Under the pieces are notes generated by a model. The model was given only the letters and a program-made list of their open reading frames with translations. It was not told the DNA's origin and made no database searches. Below are positions 34,560 through 44,157 of a stretch of DNA of 54,197 nt, one piece after another. Where the stretch lies: the NCBI GenBank assembly GCA_963820955.1, contig CAWGCA010000012.1:1-54197 (forward strand), given 5' to 3'. Position 1 is the stretch's first letter; each line of letters starts with the position of its first letter. Source of the stretch: CAWGCA01 sp963820955. GTDB taxonomy: Bacteria; Pseudomonadota; Gammaproteobacteria; Chromatiales; Chromatiaceae. The translations under genes and the position numbers were made by a program.

Positions 34560-35177
34560 ATGTTCAGCCTGAAAACTGAACCCATCGCCAAGCTGCAGTC
34601 TATCAAGGGCGTTCCTTTCCCAGACCACGTCAGCTTCCGGCAGCTGCTGGTCACCGGCCCCCCAGGGGCGGGTAAGAGCACGCTCATCCGCAGCATCAGC
34701 GGCTGGTCCGAAGAGGGCTATGTGGATCTTGCCCTGGATAAGTGGTGGGCGGCCCAGGCGCTTTCTTTGCGGCCCCGGGAGATCCACCTGGGTTTTCCGT
34801 GCAAGGGTCTCAAACAATCTCTGGCTGTATTCGACAAGGAGTGGGCTGAGTCACTCCCTCCGCCGGAATTGGAACTGGAAAGAATCAGGATTCCGCCGGC
34901 CAAGCACTATTTCTTTTCCGTCGACTGGCGGAACAGATATGTGTTTGAGTTTCTGATACCCACTCCCGAGACCCTTTTTCAGCAGCGGGAGAAAAGAAAA
35001 GAACAGGGTACCCACAGAGTGGATGAGCAGCTGGATCTCAATCTCGATCAGATAAAAGAACAGATAATCGTATTTCGAAAGACGGCACTATATCTGTACC
35101 AACAGGGTCTTAATGTCTATATTCGTGAAGGTACTGACGGCGTTCCTCTACAAATAATCGATGCGGAGAGCAGCTAA
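34560..35177 (+). CDS. P-loop NTPase/kinase-like protein
   Basis: 205 residues with a clear Walker A, LLVTGPPGAGKSTLIRSI, at about 29-46, and a segment GYVDLALDKWWAAQAL that resembles the nucleoside-kinase/AAA lid region. A central part (FFSVDWRNRYVFEF) and a C-terminal helical region ending NVYIREG follow. I do not recognise the family. It ends exactly where the PPP phosphatase gene starts (35178), so the two form a coupled pair. It may be a small-molecule or protein kinase opposed by that phosphatase (inference). Confidence 0.75.
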   Translation: MFSLKTEPIAKLQSIKGVPFPDHVSFRQLLVTGPPGAGKSTLIRSISGWSEEGYVDLALDKWWAAQALSLRPREIHLGFPCKGLKQSLAVFDKEWAESLPPPELELERIRIPPAKHYFFSVDWRNRYVFEFLIPTPETLFQQREKRKEQGTHRVDEQLDLNLDQIKEQIIVFRKTALYLYQQGLNVYIREGTDGVPLQIIDAESS

Positions 35178-36632
35178 ATGGGCAGGTCCGAATCCAAGGC
35201 CAAAAAAGCCCTTCTCAAACTCTTGAAGAACACCTTTTCCGACCTGGTGCAATGCGAAGAGGTGGATGTCAAAGAGTCTTACCGGCTGCCAGACAAAAAG
35301 GTGAAGGTGCATATCGGGGACTATCCCTTCCAGATAAACCTCTACCCGGACGGCAAGGCCTTGCACCTGTATCCGGAACAGACCCTGAAAAGCAGCGACG
35401 AAAACAGCGAACCGAAACGCTATATCCTGTTCGATCCCGAAAGCTACTATTCCCGGATCAGCGGCTTCTACCGTATCGAAGAGGGAGAGAAGATCACTCT
35501 TGGCGGCGACGACATAGAACAACAGGATTTTCTTAATATCTCAAACGAAACTCCGCAGCGTAAACTCAGCATCAGCAACGACGATGGATCGCTTATATTC
35601 AAGAGCCACGTCCCCAACCCGAAGTCCTGCATCGCACCGCTGCTGAAAGACAAAAAGGTAAATCTGGTCGTCAATTGGCGACAGAAAAAACTCCAGCGGC
35701 TGCGCGAGATATTTGGCGGGCCGATACAATGCCTTCCAGAGCCGGAGGCGCTGTCGCTTATCCGGGAAGTCAATGGCATCCTGGAGGATGAGGCCTACCG
35801 GCCCAAGGACAAGTCCGGCCAGCCTGGCGGTATTATCGCCTTACCCGCGAAACTACAGGTCTTCATCGTAGGAGACTTGCATACCAAATACGACAACCTC
35901 CTCACCATCCTCAGCCAGAACCATTTTCTCGAGGGGCTCGAGGACGGGAGCACCTGCCTGCTCATCCTGGGGGATGCGATACATTGCGAAGAGCCAGGCC
36001 ATTATGACGAGATGCAGACTTCACTATTGATGATGGACCTTATTTTCAAACTGAAGGTGCGCTTCCCAAATCAGGTTTTCTACTTACGCGGTAACCATGA
36101 CAGCTTTTCCGAGGATATTTCGAAAGGCGGAATACCACAGGGGATTCTGTGGGAAAACGAACTGAAAAAATCCCGCGGCAAAAGTTATCTGAATGAGATG
36201 AACCGCTGTTACCAATTGCTTCCCTACGTCGCCTTTTCGGATCGATTCATCGCCTGTCATGCCGCTGCTCCGACCTCATCGGTCTCCAAAGATGCACTCG
36301 TCAATATCAAAGATAATCCGAAACTGATTCAACAGGTGATCAATAACCGACTGAGAAAGCCGAACCGACCGGCTGGCTACTCCAAACGTGATATAAAAAG
36401 ATTCAGAAAGTGTCTCAATGTCTCGGAAAAAACGCCGGTTATTGTCGGTCATACACCCATGTCGATGGATGAGACCCTATGGGAAAGAGTCGGCGAGATA
36501 GACGATCACTTTGTAGCCTACGCCGCCAACAACGATTGGGTAGGAGTCATGGCTCAGATTCAGGATCGCCTGTACCCTCTCAGATATCCCGTGGAGCCAG
36601 TGGCTGCCATCATCAATTCACTTCCGAACTGA
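35178..36632 (+). CDS. Calcineurin-like (PPP-type) metallophosphatase with N-terminal extension
   Basis: 484 residues. The C-terminal half holds a metallophosphoesterase core: FIVGDLHTKYDN around 232, LLILGDAIHCEEP around 270, YLRGNHDSF around 308, ACHAA around 355 and VIVGHTPMS around 427. The first 215 residues are unassigned, with beta-rich and charged stretches (YFPFQINLYPDG-like). GDAIH replaces the usual GDxVDRG, so it is a divergent PPP member. The start directly follows the P-loop gene stop. The CNNM gene follows after 13 nt, so the set may be one operon. Confidence 0.85.
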   Translation: MGRSESKAKKALLKLLKNTFSDLVQCEEVDVKESYRLPDKKVKVHIGDYPFQINLYPDGKALHLYPEQTLKSSDENSEPKRYILFDPESYYSRISGFYRIEEGEKITLGGDDIEQQDFLNISNETPQRKLSISNDDGSLIFKSHVPNPKSCIAPLLKDKKVNLVVNWRQKKLQRLREIFGGPIQCLPEPEALSLIREVNGILEDEAYRPKDKSGQPGGIIALPAKLQVFIVGDLHTKYDNLLTILSQNHFLEGLEDGSTCLLILGDAIHCEEPGHYDEMQTSLLMMDLIFKLKVRFPNQVFYLRGNHDSFSEDISKGGIPQGILWENELKKSRGKSYLNEMNRCYQLLPYVAFSDRFIACHAAAPTSSVSKDALVNIKDNPKLIQQVINNRLRKPNRPAGYSKRDIKRFRKCLNVSEKTPVIVGHTPMSMDETLWERVGEIDDHFVAYAANNDWVGVMAQIQDRLYPLRYPVEPVAAIINSLPN

Positions 36633-36645
36633 TTGGAGAATTCTA

Positions 36646-37977
36646 GTGGACCTTACTTTCTGGCTGGAATTATTGCTGTTCATTTTACTGCTCGGCTTTT
36701 CCGGTTTTTTCTCGAGTTCGGAAACCGCCATGTTCTCCCTTAACAGCGTACAGCTGGAGCAGATGAGGCAGGCGGGGAACCCCAACATAGGACTGATCGA
36801 ACGGTTATTGCACGAACCCCGACGGCTGATCGTTACCATCCTGATCGGCAACGAATTTGTAAATGTCGCTGCCTCGGTAATCTCGGCAGCCATGGTGATC
36901 CAACTGTTCGGCGCCGAAAACAAGCTTCTCAATTTGCTCATTATGATACCGATCCTACTGGTTATCGGGGAAATCACACCAAAGACCCTGGCAATAAGGA
37001 ACAACATCGCCTTCGCCAGTTTTGAAAGCCGCCCTATAGCCATGTTTGCTCGCATCATTACCCCCATCCGCTGGGCGGTAAGAATAGTATCCGAATGGAT
37101 TACCACGCTGCTTATCGGAAAAGAGCGCTCGCCGGGTAACATTATTACCGAGGACATGGTCCGTACACTGGCACATGAGGCGGTGGGTGACGGCGTACTG
37201 GATCATACAGAGGCCCGCTTCATAGATCGGATTTTCGAACTGGGCGAAAAAACCCTCGAAGATCTGCTGACGCCAAGGGTTGAAATAAACTTCATCCCTG
37301 TGGATAGCCCCTCCTCCGAGATACTCAGGGTGTTACAGCAGACTCGCCAGTCAAGATTTCCGGTTTATGGAGAGCACCGCGACGACATCATCGGCATTCT
37401 GCATACCCGGGATCTACTGAATTTCGACCTGGGTCAACTGGAAGCAGACCGCAAACGATTTCTAAGACTGCTGAGAAGACCCTATTTCGTACCTGAGTCC
37501 AAGCCCGCCCTCGAACTTTTCGACAGTTTCCGTGAAACCAAGCGATCTTTCGCCCTGACCGTGGACGAATTTGGGGGGATCACCGGCCTGGTTACCATGG
37601 AAGACCTGCTGGAATGCATCTTCGGTGATATCCCAAGCCCATCGGATGAAACCGACCAGTTCCGGATACAGGAACTCGGTGAAAACCGCTACAGTGTGGA
37701 GGGCGCCATGCTGCTGGAGGAGTTCAACAAGAAGTTCGACGCCCTGCTGGCGGAGGCCGAGATGGAGACGCTGGGTGGTTTCGTACTGCACACATTTGGC
37801 GAACTGCCGCTTGAAGGCGCTGTGATCAACATCGACAACTTCAAATTCACTGCCGCAAAGGTCGCGCAGAACCGAATCGTGGAGCTTTACGTGGAACAAC
37901 TGCCGGGGTCTGCTGCGCTGCAGCAGGCGGCCCCACAGGCAGACGATGAAACCCCCGACGAAGATGACGGCAACTAG
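36646..37977 (+). CDS. CNNM/CorC family transporter (DUF21-CBS-CorC)
   Basis: 443 residues starting with GTG (ggag 9 nt upstream). Domains: DUF21 membrane domain with four segments (residues 1-185, FSSSETAMFSLN and IGNEFVNVAASVISA), a CBS pair (about 200-320; TPRVEINFIPVD, IIGILHTRDLL, LTVDEFGGITGLVTMEDLLE) and a C-terminal CorC_HlyC domain. Family members export Mg2+/Co2+ or act in metal resistance. The acidic tail ends DDETPDEDDGN. Followed directly by a paralog. Confidence 0.92.
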   Translation: MDLTFWLELLLFILLLGFSGFFSSSETAMFSLNSVQLEQMRQAGNPNIGLIERLLHEPRRLIVTILIGNEFVNVAASVISAAMVIQLFGAENKLLNLLIMIPILLVIGEITPKTLAIRNNIAFASFESRPIAMFARIITPIRWAVRIVSEWITTLLIGKERSPGNIITEDMVRTLAHEAVGDGVLDHTEARFIDRIFELGEKTLEDLLTPRVEINFIPVDSPSSEILRVLQQTRQSRFPVYGEHRDDIIGILHTRDLLNFDLGQLEADRKRFLRLLRRPYFVPESKPALELFDSFRETKRSFALTVDEFGGITGLVTMEDLLECIFGDIPSPSDETDQFRIQELGENRYSVEGAMLLEEFNKKFDALLAEAEMETLGGFVLHTFGELPLEGAVINIDNFKFTAAKVAQNRIVELYVEQLPGSAALQQAAPQADDETPDEDDGN

Positions 37978-39213
37978 ATGGATATCTGGATTACACTTCT
38001 GATCATCTTCCTCTGTCTCCTGCTGGAGGGCTTTTTCTCCGGCTCGGAGATCGGCGTGGTGAGCGCCGACCAGATAAAGCTTCGACATAAGGCAGCCAAG
38101 GGCTCGAAGGGTGCCCAACTTGCCCTCAAGATGCTGGAGAAGCCGGAATGGCTGTTGTCCGTCACGCTGGTGGGCACCAATATATCCGTGGTCACCAACA
38201 CCACCATGGTAACAGCGCTGATGATCCATCTGTTTGGCGACAATGGGAGCTGGCTGGCCGTGGTGTTTGCAGCCCCATTGATTTGGATATTCGGCGAGAT
38301 AGTGCCCAAGAGTGTGTTTCAGCAGCGGGCCGACTCTTTCACTCCCAATGTGATTTTTATCCTTCGTTTCTGCTCGATTCTTTTCTACCCCATCCTGATC
38401 GTTTTCAGTTTTATCACCCACGTTCTGGCCAAAATTGCCGGTGGCACCGGCAAGAATCCCTTTACCCTGCGTGAAGAGATCGTGACCATGCTGCACATGC
38501 CGGCTGCGGAAGAGGGAGATATACAACCGGTCGAACAAAATATGATCCGGCGTATGTTCAACTTCACCGAGACCACCGTGGGGGATGTGATGCGGCCCCT
38601 GATCGAAGTAACCGCGGTAGAACAGGGGATCTCCTGCGGTGAAGCCCGGCAGATATCGGCGCTGGAGTCACATATACGACTACCCGTCTACGACGAGCGT
38701 ATCGACCAAATAATCGGCATTTTGCACACCCTGGATCTGCTCAATGTCGAAGCGGACCAGCCAATCAGGGATTATATCCGTCCCGCCCTCTATGTGCCGG
38801 CAGCCAAGAGTATCCAGGCTCTGATGCTGGAACTGAGAAAAGAGGGGACAGTGGTGGCCATCGTGGTCGACGAATTCGGCGGCGCGGAAGGCATCGTCAC
38901 CATGGAAGACATTATGGAAGAGGTGGTGGAGGATCTGGAAGATGAATATGACCGCCAGGAGGAAGAGGATAAGCTAATCCAGCGCCTGGGCGAAAAAGAA
39001 TACATCGTTAGCGCCCGCATCGAAATGGACGAACTTTGCAACCGCCTGAAAATCGATCTGCCCAAGGGACGGTACGCCACCCTTGCCGGCTTGATTCTAG
39101 ATAAGACCCACGCCGTGCCCTCGCGGGGAACGACGATCAGGGAGAATGGCATCTCTCTGATCGTTCATCGCAGCACGGCACGGGCGGTAATGGAAGTGCG
39201 AATCTGCTGGTAG
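37978..39213 (+). CDS. CNNM/CorC family transporter, tandem paralog
   Basis: 411 residues with ATG immediately after the previous stop (no spacer). Same layout: DUF21 (SGSEIGVVSADQIKLRHKA, TLVGTNISVVTNTTMV, PLIWIFGEIVPKSV), CBS pair (MRPLIEVTAVEQ, IIGILHTLDLL, IVVDEFGGAEGIVTMEDIME) and CorC_HlyC end. Tandem, non-identical CNNM proteins often work as pairs; heteromer formation is possible but not shown. Confidence 0.92.
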   Translation: MDIWITLLIIFLCLLLEGFFSGSEIGVVSADQIKLRHKAAKGSKGAQLALKMLEKPEWLLSVTLVGTNISVVTNTTMVTALMIHLFGDNGSWLAVVFAAPLIWIFGEIVPKSVFQQRADSFTPNVIFILRFCSILFYPILIVFSFITHVLAKIAGGTGKNPFTLREEIVTMLHMPAAEEGDIQPVEQNMIRRMFNFTETTVGDVMRPLIEVTAVEQGISCGEARQISALESHIRLPVYDERIDQIIGILHTLDLLNVEADQPIRDYIRPALYVPAAKSIQALMLELRKEGTVVAIVVDEFGGAEGIVTMEDIMEEVVEDLEDEYDRQEEEDKLIQRLGEKEYIVSARIEMDELCNRLKIDLPKGRYATLAGLILDKTHAVPSRGTTIRENGISLIVHRSTARAVMEVRICW

Positions 39214-39354
39214 TAGCGGGGTACGCTAGTCTACTCCTGGTAAAGGGCGAGCCATTCACGGCGGAGCGCACCTTACACCCCAAGGGCACTTCCATCGGGG
39301 CGCACTGCCAGCATAGGCGTGCTCTGAATGTCACAGGATTAGTGACGAGCTTCA

Positions 39355-39612
39355 CTAGGTTTGGCACTTGTCCTTTAATTCTTCCCGGCGTTCGATGCCT
39401 TTTCTCCGCTGCACCGCAATAATTTTAAGCTCCGTCTTGAGACGCTTCCGTTTGGCTGAATCCTTTTCCTTGTCCAGTTTTTTCTTGAGCTTTTTTTCTT
39501 TTTCCTCCAGTTTTTCCAGAATCTCATCAATCCGGCTGCAGTTCGCCTTTTTTGCCCGGGCCGCTCTGTCCAGATACTCTTTCAGCTTTTCCAGCTGTTT
39601 TTTGATTCCCAC
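39355..39612 (-). CDS. Small coiled-coil protein
   Basis: 85 residues, almost entirely a charged Lys/Glu coiled coil (IDEILEKLEEKEKKLKKKLD), no signal or membrane segment. Function not recognised. It lies convergent to the CNNM pair and upstream of the Na/Pi gene. Confidence 0.6.
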   Translation of the reverse strand: MGIKKQLEKLKEYLDRAARAKKANCSRIDEILEKLEEKEKKLKKKLDKEKDSAKRKRLKTELKIIAVQRRKGIERREELKDKCQT

Positions 39613-39711
39613 AGGATTTAACCTCTCTGTAACTCCGGTTCAACAGTCGTCGGTATGATCTGATTGTAAAGAATTCCCCTCAGGGGAGACTACCGATTTT
39701 TTCCGCGGTGC

Positions 39712-41508
39712 CTACTCCTGAGCCGCATCCGATGACAGAACCGTCTTCGCCATGCGCTTGGCGAAATAGTAGATACGTTTCTGCTTTTCGATGATATCGA
39801 CCTCGATAGTATAGGCCGCAATGCGATTGGGTTCCTCCGCCACCAGCCGCTCCGCCTGATGGGTTGTTGCTGATTCGGCCAGGTTGGCGATCTCATCTTT
39901 CATGGAAATCACCAGTAATGCCGCCTCCTCGTTACTCTGGGATACCGCCTGCACTGCCGTCCCAAACGCCTTGGTCACCACCTTGTGAAAACCGTTCAAC
40001 ACCTGCCGGGTCTGCTCACTGATGGAGAATCCAGCGTCGATGCGATCATAGCCCAGGGCCACCAGATTGGTCTCGATGATGTCACCGATATTCTCCAGGT
40101 CACTCACCGCTTCCATCAGCTTGAGCAACTCCTCCGTCTGACCATCCGTCAGCGAACGCTTACTGATCTTCCCCAGGTACTCGATGATCTGCTCGTACAG
40201 AATATCTACCTCATCGTCCTTCTGCGCCACGGCCGAAAGGGAATCGCGATTTCCGCTGAGGATCGCAGGCATGATGCTATCCACCATCTCCTGCACCGAT
40301 TCTCCCATATGTAACACCTCCAGACGTACCCGATCCAGGGCGAGGGAAGGTGTCGACAACAGTTCTTCGTCCAGATACTTGGCCCTGACGACCAGCCCCT
40401 CCTCCTCCAGCGCGCTGTCTGGAATAAGTCGTTCGACCAGACGGGCAAGCTGGGTCGTAAAGCCAATGAAGATGAGGGTATTAGCGATATTAAATACGGT
40501 GTGGGCGTTGGCAATCTGGCGCGGTGTTTCCGCCGCCAGGCGGGCGGTCCCGGACAATTCCGGATGGGCGGGTGAAAACCAGGTCACGAATTCCGCCAAC
40601 TGGGGAATGAACCATACCCAGAGGACAACCCCCCCCACATTGAACAAAATGTGAACCAGCGCCGCCCGCACCGCCTCCCGAGGTTTGCCGATGGAGGCAA
40701 GCAGGGCGGTGACACAGGTGCCCACATTGGCGCCAAACGCCAGGGCGATACCGGCCGGCAGGGTGATAAAGCCCTGACTGGCCATGACGATGACAATACC
40801 GGTGGTGGCGGATGACGACTGTATCAGGCCGGTAAAGGCGGCAGCCACCAGGATACCCACAATCGGATTCTCCATCTGGATCATCAGATCCAGGAAGGGC
40901 TGGTAACTGCGCAACGGCTTCATTGCATCGCTCATGACGCTCATGCCGTAGAACACCAGGCCCAACCCCATCAGCATGGCACCGTACTGCTTGGTCCGCT
41001 CATTCTTTGAGGCGAAGAGCATGCTGAAACCGATACCGATCATCAGCAATGCCGCCTTGGTCACCTTGAAGGCTACGATTTGCGCCGTGATAGTGGTACC
41101 GATATTGGCACCCATGATGATCCCGACAGACTGCGCCAGCGACATCAGACCGGCGGTAATGAAGCCGACCACCAGAACCGTGGTGACAGACGAGGACTGA
41201 ATGATCGCGGTCACGAATGCGCCGGTCACTGCCCCCATGAAACGGTTGGCCGTCAACTTGGCCAAAATCAGCTTCATGCGCTCGCCGGCGACTGCCTTGA
41301 GCGAATCGGCCATCTGTTCCATGCCGAACAGAAAGAGGGCCAGGCCGCCAAACAGCTTCATGCCCATCACGCCCCATTCCATGCCCCCCTCGGCCTCGGC
41401 CGCGGCGATCGCCGGAAACGCCACCAGACCGGCAATAACGCCGGCTATCAGAATGAATAGCAGCCTCGTTTTCAAGTCGAAATTCAACGCCGGGAAAAAC
41501 CGGAGCAT
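39712..41508 (-). CDS. Na+/phosphate cotransporter with C-terminal PhoU domain
   Basis: 598 residues of the NptA/YjbB (SLC34-like) family. Two inverted repeats carry the QSSS signatures (AIIQSSSVTTVLV and LIQSSSATTGIV). After about 375 residues of membrane domain there is a cytosolic PhoU-like helical domain (VRLEVLHMGESVQEMVDSI, LMEAVSDLENIGDIIETNL). An AGGAGG site lies 6 nt upstream of the ATG. It is the second gene of a pair with the Usp gene (14-nt gap). The window thus encodes two phosphate transporters, PiT and Na/Pi. Confidence 0.95.
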   Translation of the reverse strand: MLRFFPALNFDLKTRLLFILIAGVIAGLVAFPAIAAAEAEGGMEWGVMGMKLFGGLALFLFGMEQMADSLKAVAGERMKLILAKLTANRFMGAVTGAFVTAIIQSSSVTTVLVVGFITAGLMSLAQSVGIIMGANIGTTITAQIVAFKVTKAALLMIGIGFSMLFASKNERTKQYGAMLMGLGLVFYGMSVMSDAMKPLRSYQPFLDLMIQMENPIVGILVAAAFTGLIQSSSATTGIVIVMASQGFITLPAGIALAFGANVGTCVTALLASIGKPREAVRAALVHILFNVGGVVLWVWFIPQLAEFVTWFSPAHPELSGTARLAAETPRQIANAHTVFNIANTLIFIGFTTQLARLVERLIPDSALEEEGLVVRAKYLDEELLSTPSLALDRVRLEVLHMGESVQEMVDSIMPAILSGNRDSLSAVAQKDDEVDILYEQIIEYLGKISKRSLTDGQTEELLKLMEAVSDLENIGDIIETNLVALGYDRIDAGFSISEQTRQVLNGFHKVVTKAFGTAVQAVSQSNEEAALLVISMKDEIANLAESATTHQAERLVAEEPNRIAAYTIEVDIIEKQKRIYYFAKRMAKTVLSSDAAQE

Positions 41509-41522
41509 GCCTACCTCCTCAA

Positions 41523-41996
41523 TTACTGTTGTTCTGATTTAACGATGGTGACGGGGATCGGGCAAAGACGTACCACCTGCTCCGCTTTAGATCCGAGCAA
41601 CATGTGCTCCAGCCCCGTTCGGCCCTGGCTTCCCATCACCACCATAGAAGCCTTGATCTTCTCTGCCACCTGCAGGATCCGGGTGACTGGCAACCCTATA
41701 ACCAACATGGTTTCAACCTTATGCAACGACTTGAGATCCGGATGATTCTTTTTGACGGCGCCAAGGAATTCATCGAACATCTCCATCGCAACGTCCTCCA
41801 TCCGTACCAGTTGTTTCTTTTTGGCAACCTGTTGGTAGTAACCGGGCATCTCCGAAGGATCGTGCACCACATGAAGAACGGTGACTGGGAGTTTCATGCA
41901 TTCAGACCACTCGCAGGCCTGCACTAACGCCGCTTCCGAGTGGGAAGAAAAATCCACTGGTACCAGAAGGGGTCGCTTACTTTTTTTCTCCGCCAT
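41523..41996 (-). CDS. Universal stress protein (UspA family, ATP-binding type)
   Basis: 157 residues from ATG 41996 (AGGAGAG site upstream). It has the UspA fold with PLLVPVDFSSHSEAAL at the N-terminus and the ATP-binding G-x2-G-x9-G-S/T pattern in MGSQGRTGLEHMLLGSKAE. It is cotranscribed with the Na/Pi gene, tying phosphate uptake to a nucleotide-binding stress protein. A longer frame from 42026 is less likely. Confidence 0.93.
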   Translation of the reverse strand: MAEKKSKRPLLVPVDFSSHSEAALVQACEWSECMKLPVTVLHVVHDPSEMPGYYQQVAKKKQLVRMEDVAMEMFDEFLGAVKKNHPDLKSLHKVETMLVIGLPVTRILQVAEKIKASMVVMGSQGRTGLEHMLLGSKAEQVVRLCPIPVTIVKSEQQ

Positions 41997-42574
41997 TTTG
42001 TCTCTCCTAGGTTCCAAGCCCGACAAATTCCTAAACTGATCACTCTAAATACACCGCTGAAATCAGCAAACAGACGCAAAACCGCCCGCAATCACGATGT
42101 TCAACCGCATCCGAGAAATGGATTTCGTGCGGAACAGTCAGATACGCAGCAACCCGCGTCATACTGCTTAAGAAAAATGCTGACGCTCAGGTGATTTCAG
42201 CGAGTAGTTGATCTTTGTCATAAAATTTTAATTATAATGTAACATCAAATAGACTGGGATCGAAAAACTTTTCGTCGGCAATTTACACTGGAACGTTCGC
42301 AGATAGTTTCCGGGTAATAGAAAGCCGAAAGCCCGTCCTAACACCGGGAAAACACGGGCACCACCGGAAACCGCCGGGGGCCAAGCACTAGTTTATAGGC
42401 CACATCGGCTTCCCGCGGTTTCGATTGCGCTGAAATCAGCGATCACTGAAGTCGCCCTCGAACGGGGCACATGGGGTTCGGCCACATCCACAATAGCCCA
42501 ACCCCGCTACACTGTTTGGTAGCCGTTTTTTTATCTATATACCGATTTACCTTGGAGCCACTAAGGAATTGACC
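41997..42574. other. 578-nt divergent spacer between Usp and CYTH-CHAD genes
   Basis: No gene is seen. It contains three copies of the core GCTGAAATCA (42056, 42429 and, inverted, 42192-42201), two of them as the palindrome GCTGAAATCAGC. An A/T-rich box TTGTCATAAAATTTTAAT (42215-42232) runs straight into a perfect TATAAT (42233-42238). Confidence 0.5.
42215..42243 (+). promoter_or_regulatory. A/T-rich promoter-like box with weak Pho-box similarity
   Basis: TTGTCAT matches 6 of 7 positions of the PhoB half-site and is followed by AAAA and TTTTAAT (4 of 7), then TATAAT at 42233-42238. The -10 is excellent; the -35 is poor. It may drive the CHAD gene (331 nt away) or, inverted, the Usp-Na/Pi pair. 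Confidence 0.3.
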
Positions 42575-44155
42575 GTGTCTACTCAACAGATGATCTATGA
42601 TGCTCCGGACAACCTTCCTTTAAGGGAATTGAAGGCCTGGCTGTCGGGCAGTCACTCGGTAACCACCGAACCGGAAGCCAAGCTGATGCGCGTCTACCTC
42701 GATACATTCGATTGGCGGCTACTGCAGTCAGGAAGCGTGCTGGAGGCGTCGTTCAAAGATGGCCGCTACCTGCTGACCTGGAGAGAATTGCAGACCGGCA
42801 GAATCCTGATCAACAGAATGATGCGACAGGTACCCCGCTTCGCCCACGACCTCTCGGCACCCGGTTTGCGGGATCGGCTAGAATCGGTGTTGGGAGAACG
42901 CACTCTAATGCCCCAGGTTTCAGTAACCAGCAATACCCAGACGTTGTGCCTACACAACAACGAGGAAAAGACCCTGTTACGGGTTGAATTGCGCCACGAT
43001 CATGTGCTGGCTCCCCAGAGTACCGGTTATTTCAAGCTTCCCACCCGGGTTCATCTGTTTCCGTTTCGTGGCTATGAGCCTATCTACAAAAAACAACTGC
43101 ACCAACTGACCGCAAAAGGGAGGCTTCGGACAATCACCGAGGATCCACTGCTCACTGCCTTGGATTTCCTCGAGATAAGACCGGCGGAATTTTGCAACCA
43201 GCCCAATGTTCAACTGACCCCGGAGCAACCGGCATACCAGGCGCTGGGCAACATCCTGCAAGGCTTCCTTCGCATTTTAAAGCAGAACGTTGAGGGAGCC
43301 TGCCAAGACAAGGACCCGGAATTTCTGCATGATTTTTTAACTGCGGCAAGGCGCATCCAATGCCTGTTAAACCGATTTTCGCCGATTTTCCCGGAACAGG
43401 AGTTGGCGCTGATAAGGCAGGATTTTGGCTGGATCGAACAGGTCACTACGTCGGTTCGCGACATAGATATCTATCTGAGCCTCTACGGAGATTTCGCCGC
43501 ACGCCTGGATTCAGTGCATCGGGCCGCGCTTCGATCGCTGCACCAGTATCTGAAAGAGCTGAAATTCAAACAGCAGAGGCAGATGCGGGTATCCTTGGAA
43601 AGCCCGCGTTTCAACCGCTTGATACAGCTGTTCGAGCAGTTTCTGGAACACAACTTGTCACGCCGGAATCCGCCACCGGCCGCTACCAAACCGATTCTGG
43701 AACTCGCCAATACCTCTATCCTTAGGTTGTACCGAGACCTGAGAACGCGGGGCCGTGGCATCACTGCTGACAGCCCGACTGATGAGTTGATCGAGCTCCA
43801 TCAGATCTGTAAACGCCTTGGTTATCAGATGGAGATCTTCCGGGGTCTTTATCCGGAAAAGAAGATAAGCGCTTTAATTGCAGGACAAGAGCGCCTGGAA
43901 AGCTGCCTTAACAGATTCCATGACCTGAACTTGCAGCACGATGCGTTATTGGATTACCGAACCCGGATGAAGCAGGAACAGCGGGTATTTCCCGCCGGCC
44001 TGGAGGCCATAGACCTGCTGGTTGCAGACCGCGCCAAGGAACGACATATTGTGCAAAAGCAATATGCGGACCGCTTCGAGCAGTTATCGAAGAAAAAGAT
44101 AAACAAACGTTTTGTCTCCCTGTTCTCCGACAGCTCGGATAGACGCAAGGATTGA
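42575..44155 (+). CDS. CYTH-CHAD domain protein
   Basis: 526 residues from GTG 42575 (AAGGAA 6 nt upstream). N-terminal CYTH-like domain, about 1-200 (LMRVYLDTFDWRLLQSGSVLEAS, YLLTWRELQTGR). CHAD domain, about 205-500, with HDFLTAARRIQCLL, SVRDIDIYLSLY and many conserved basic residues. CHAD domains bind polyphosphate and CYTH enzymes act on triphosphates, so this is probably a polyphosphate-linked protein. The CYTH part lacks an obvious ExExK at its start, so catalysis is doubtful. The ParA-like gene follows after 2 nt. Confidence 0.88.
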   Translation: MSTQQMIYDAPDNLPLRELKAWLSGSHSVTTEPEAKLMRVYLDTFDWRLLQSGSVLEASFKDGRYLLTWRELQTGRILINRMMRQVPRFAHDLSAPGLRDRLESVLGERTLMPQVSVTSNTQTLCLHNNEEKTLLRVELRHDHVLAPQSTGYFKLPTRVHLFPFRGYEPIYKKQLHQLTAKGRLRTITEDPLLTALDFLEIRPAEFCNQPNVQLTPEQPAYQALGNILQGFLRILKQNVEGACQDKDPEFLHDFLTAARRIQCLLNRFSPIFPEQELALIRQDFGWIEQVTTSVRDIDIYLSLYGDFAARLDSVHRAALRSLHQYLKELKFKQQRQMRVSLESPRFNRLIQLFEQFLEHNLSRRNPPPAATKPILELANTSILRLYRDLRTRGRGITADSPTDELIELHQICKRLGYQMEIFRGLYPEKKISALIAGQERLESCLNRFHDLNLQHDALLDYRTRMKQEQRVFPAGLEAIDLLVADRAKERHIVQKQYADRFEQLSKKKINKRFVSLFSDSSDRRKD

Positions 44156-44157
44156 GC

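Noticed and set aside
37462..38538. 358-codon minus-strand frame across the CNNM pair
   Set aside because: Antisense shadow spanning two real genes and their junction.
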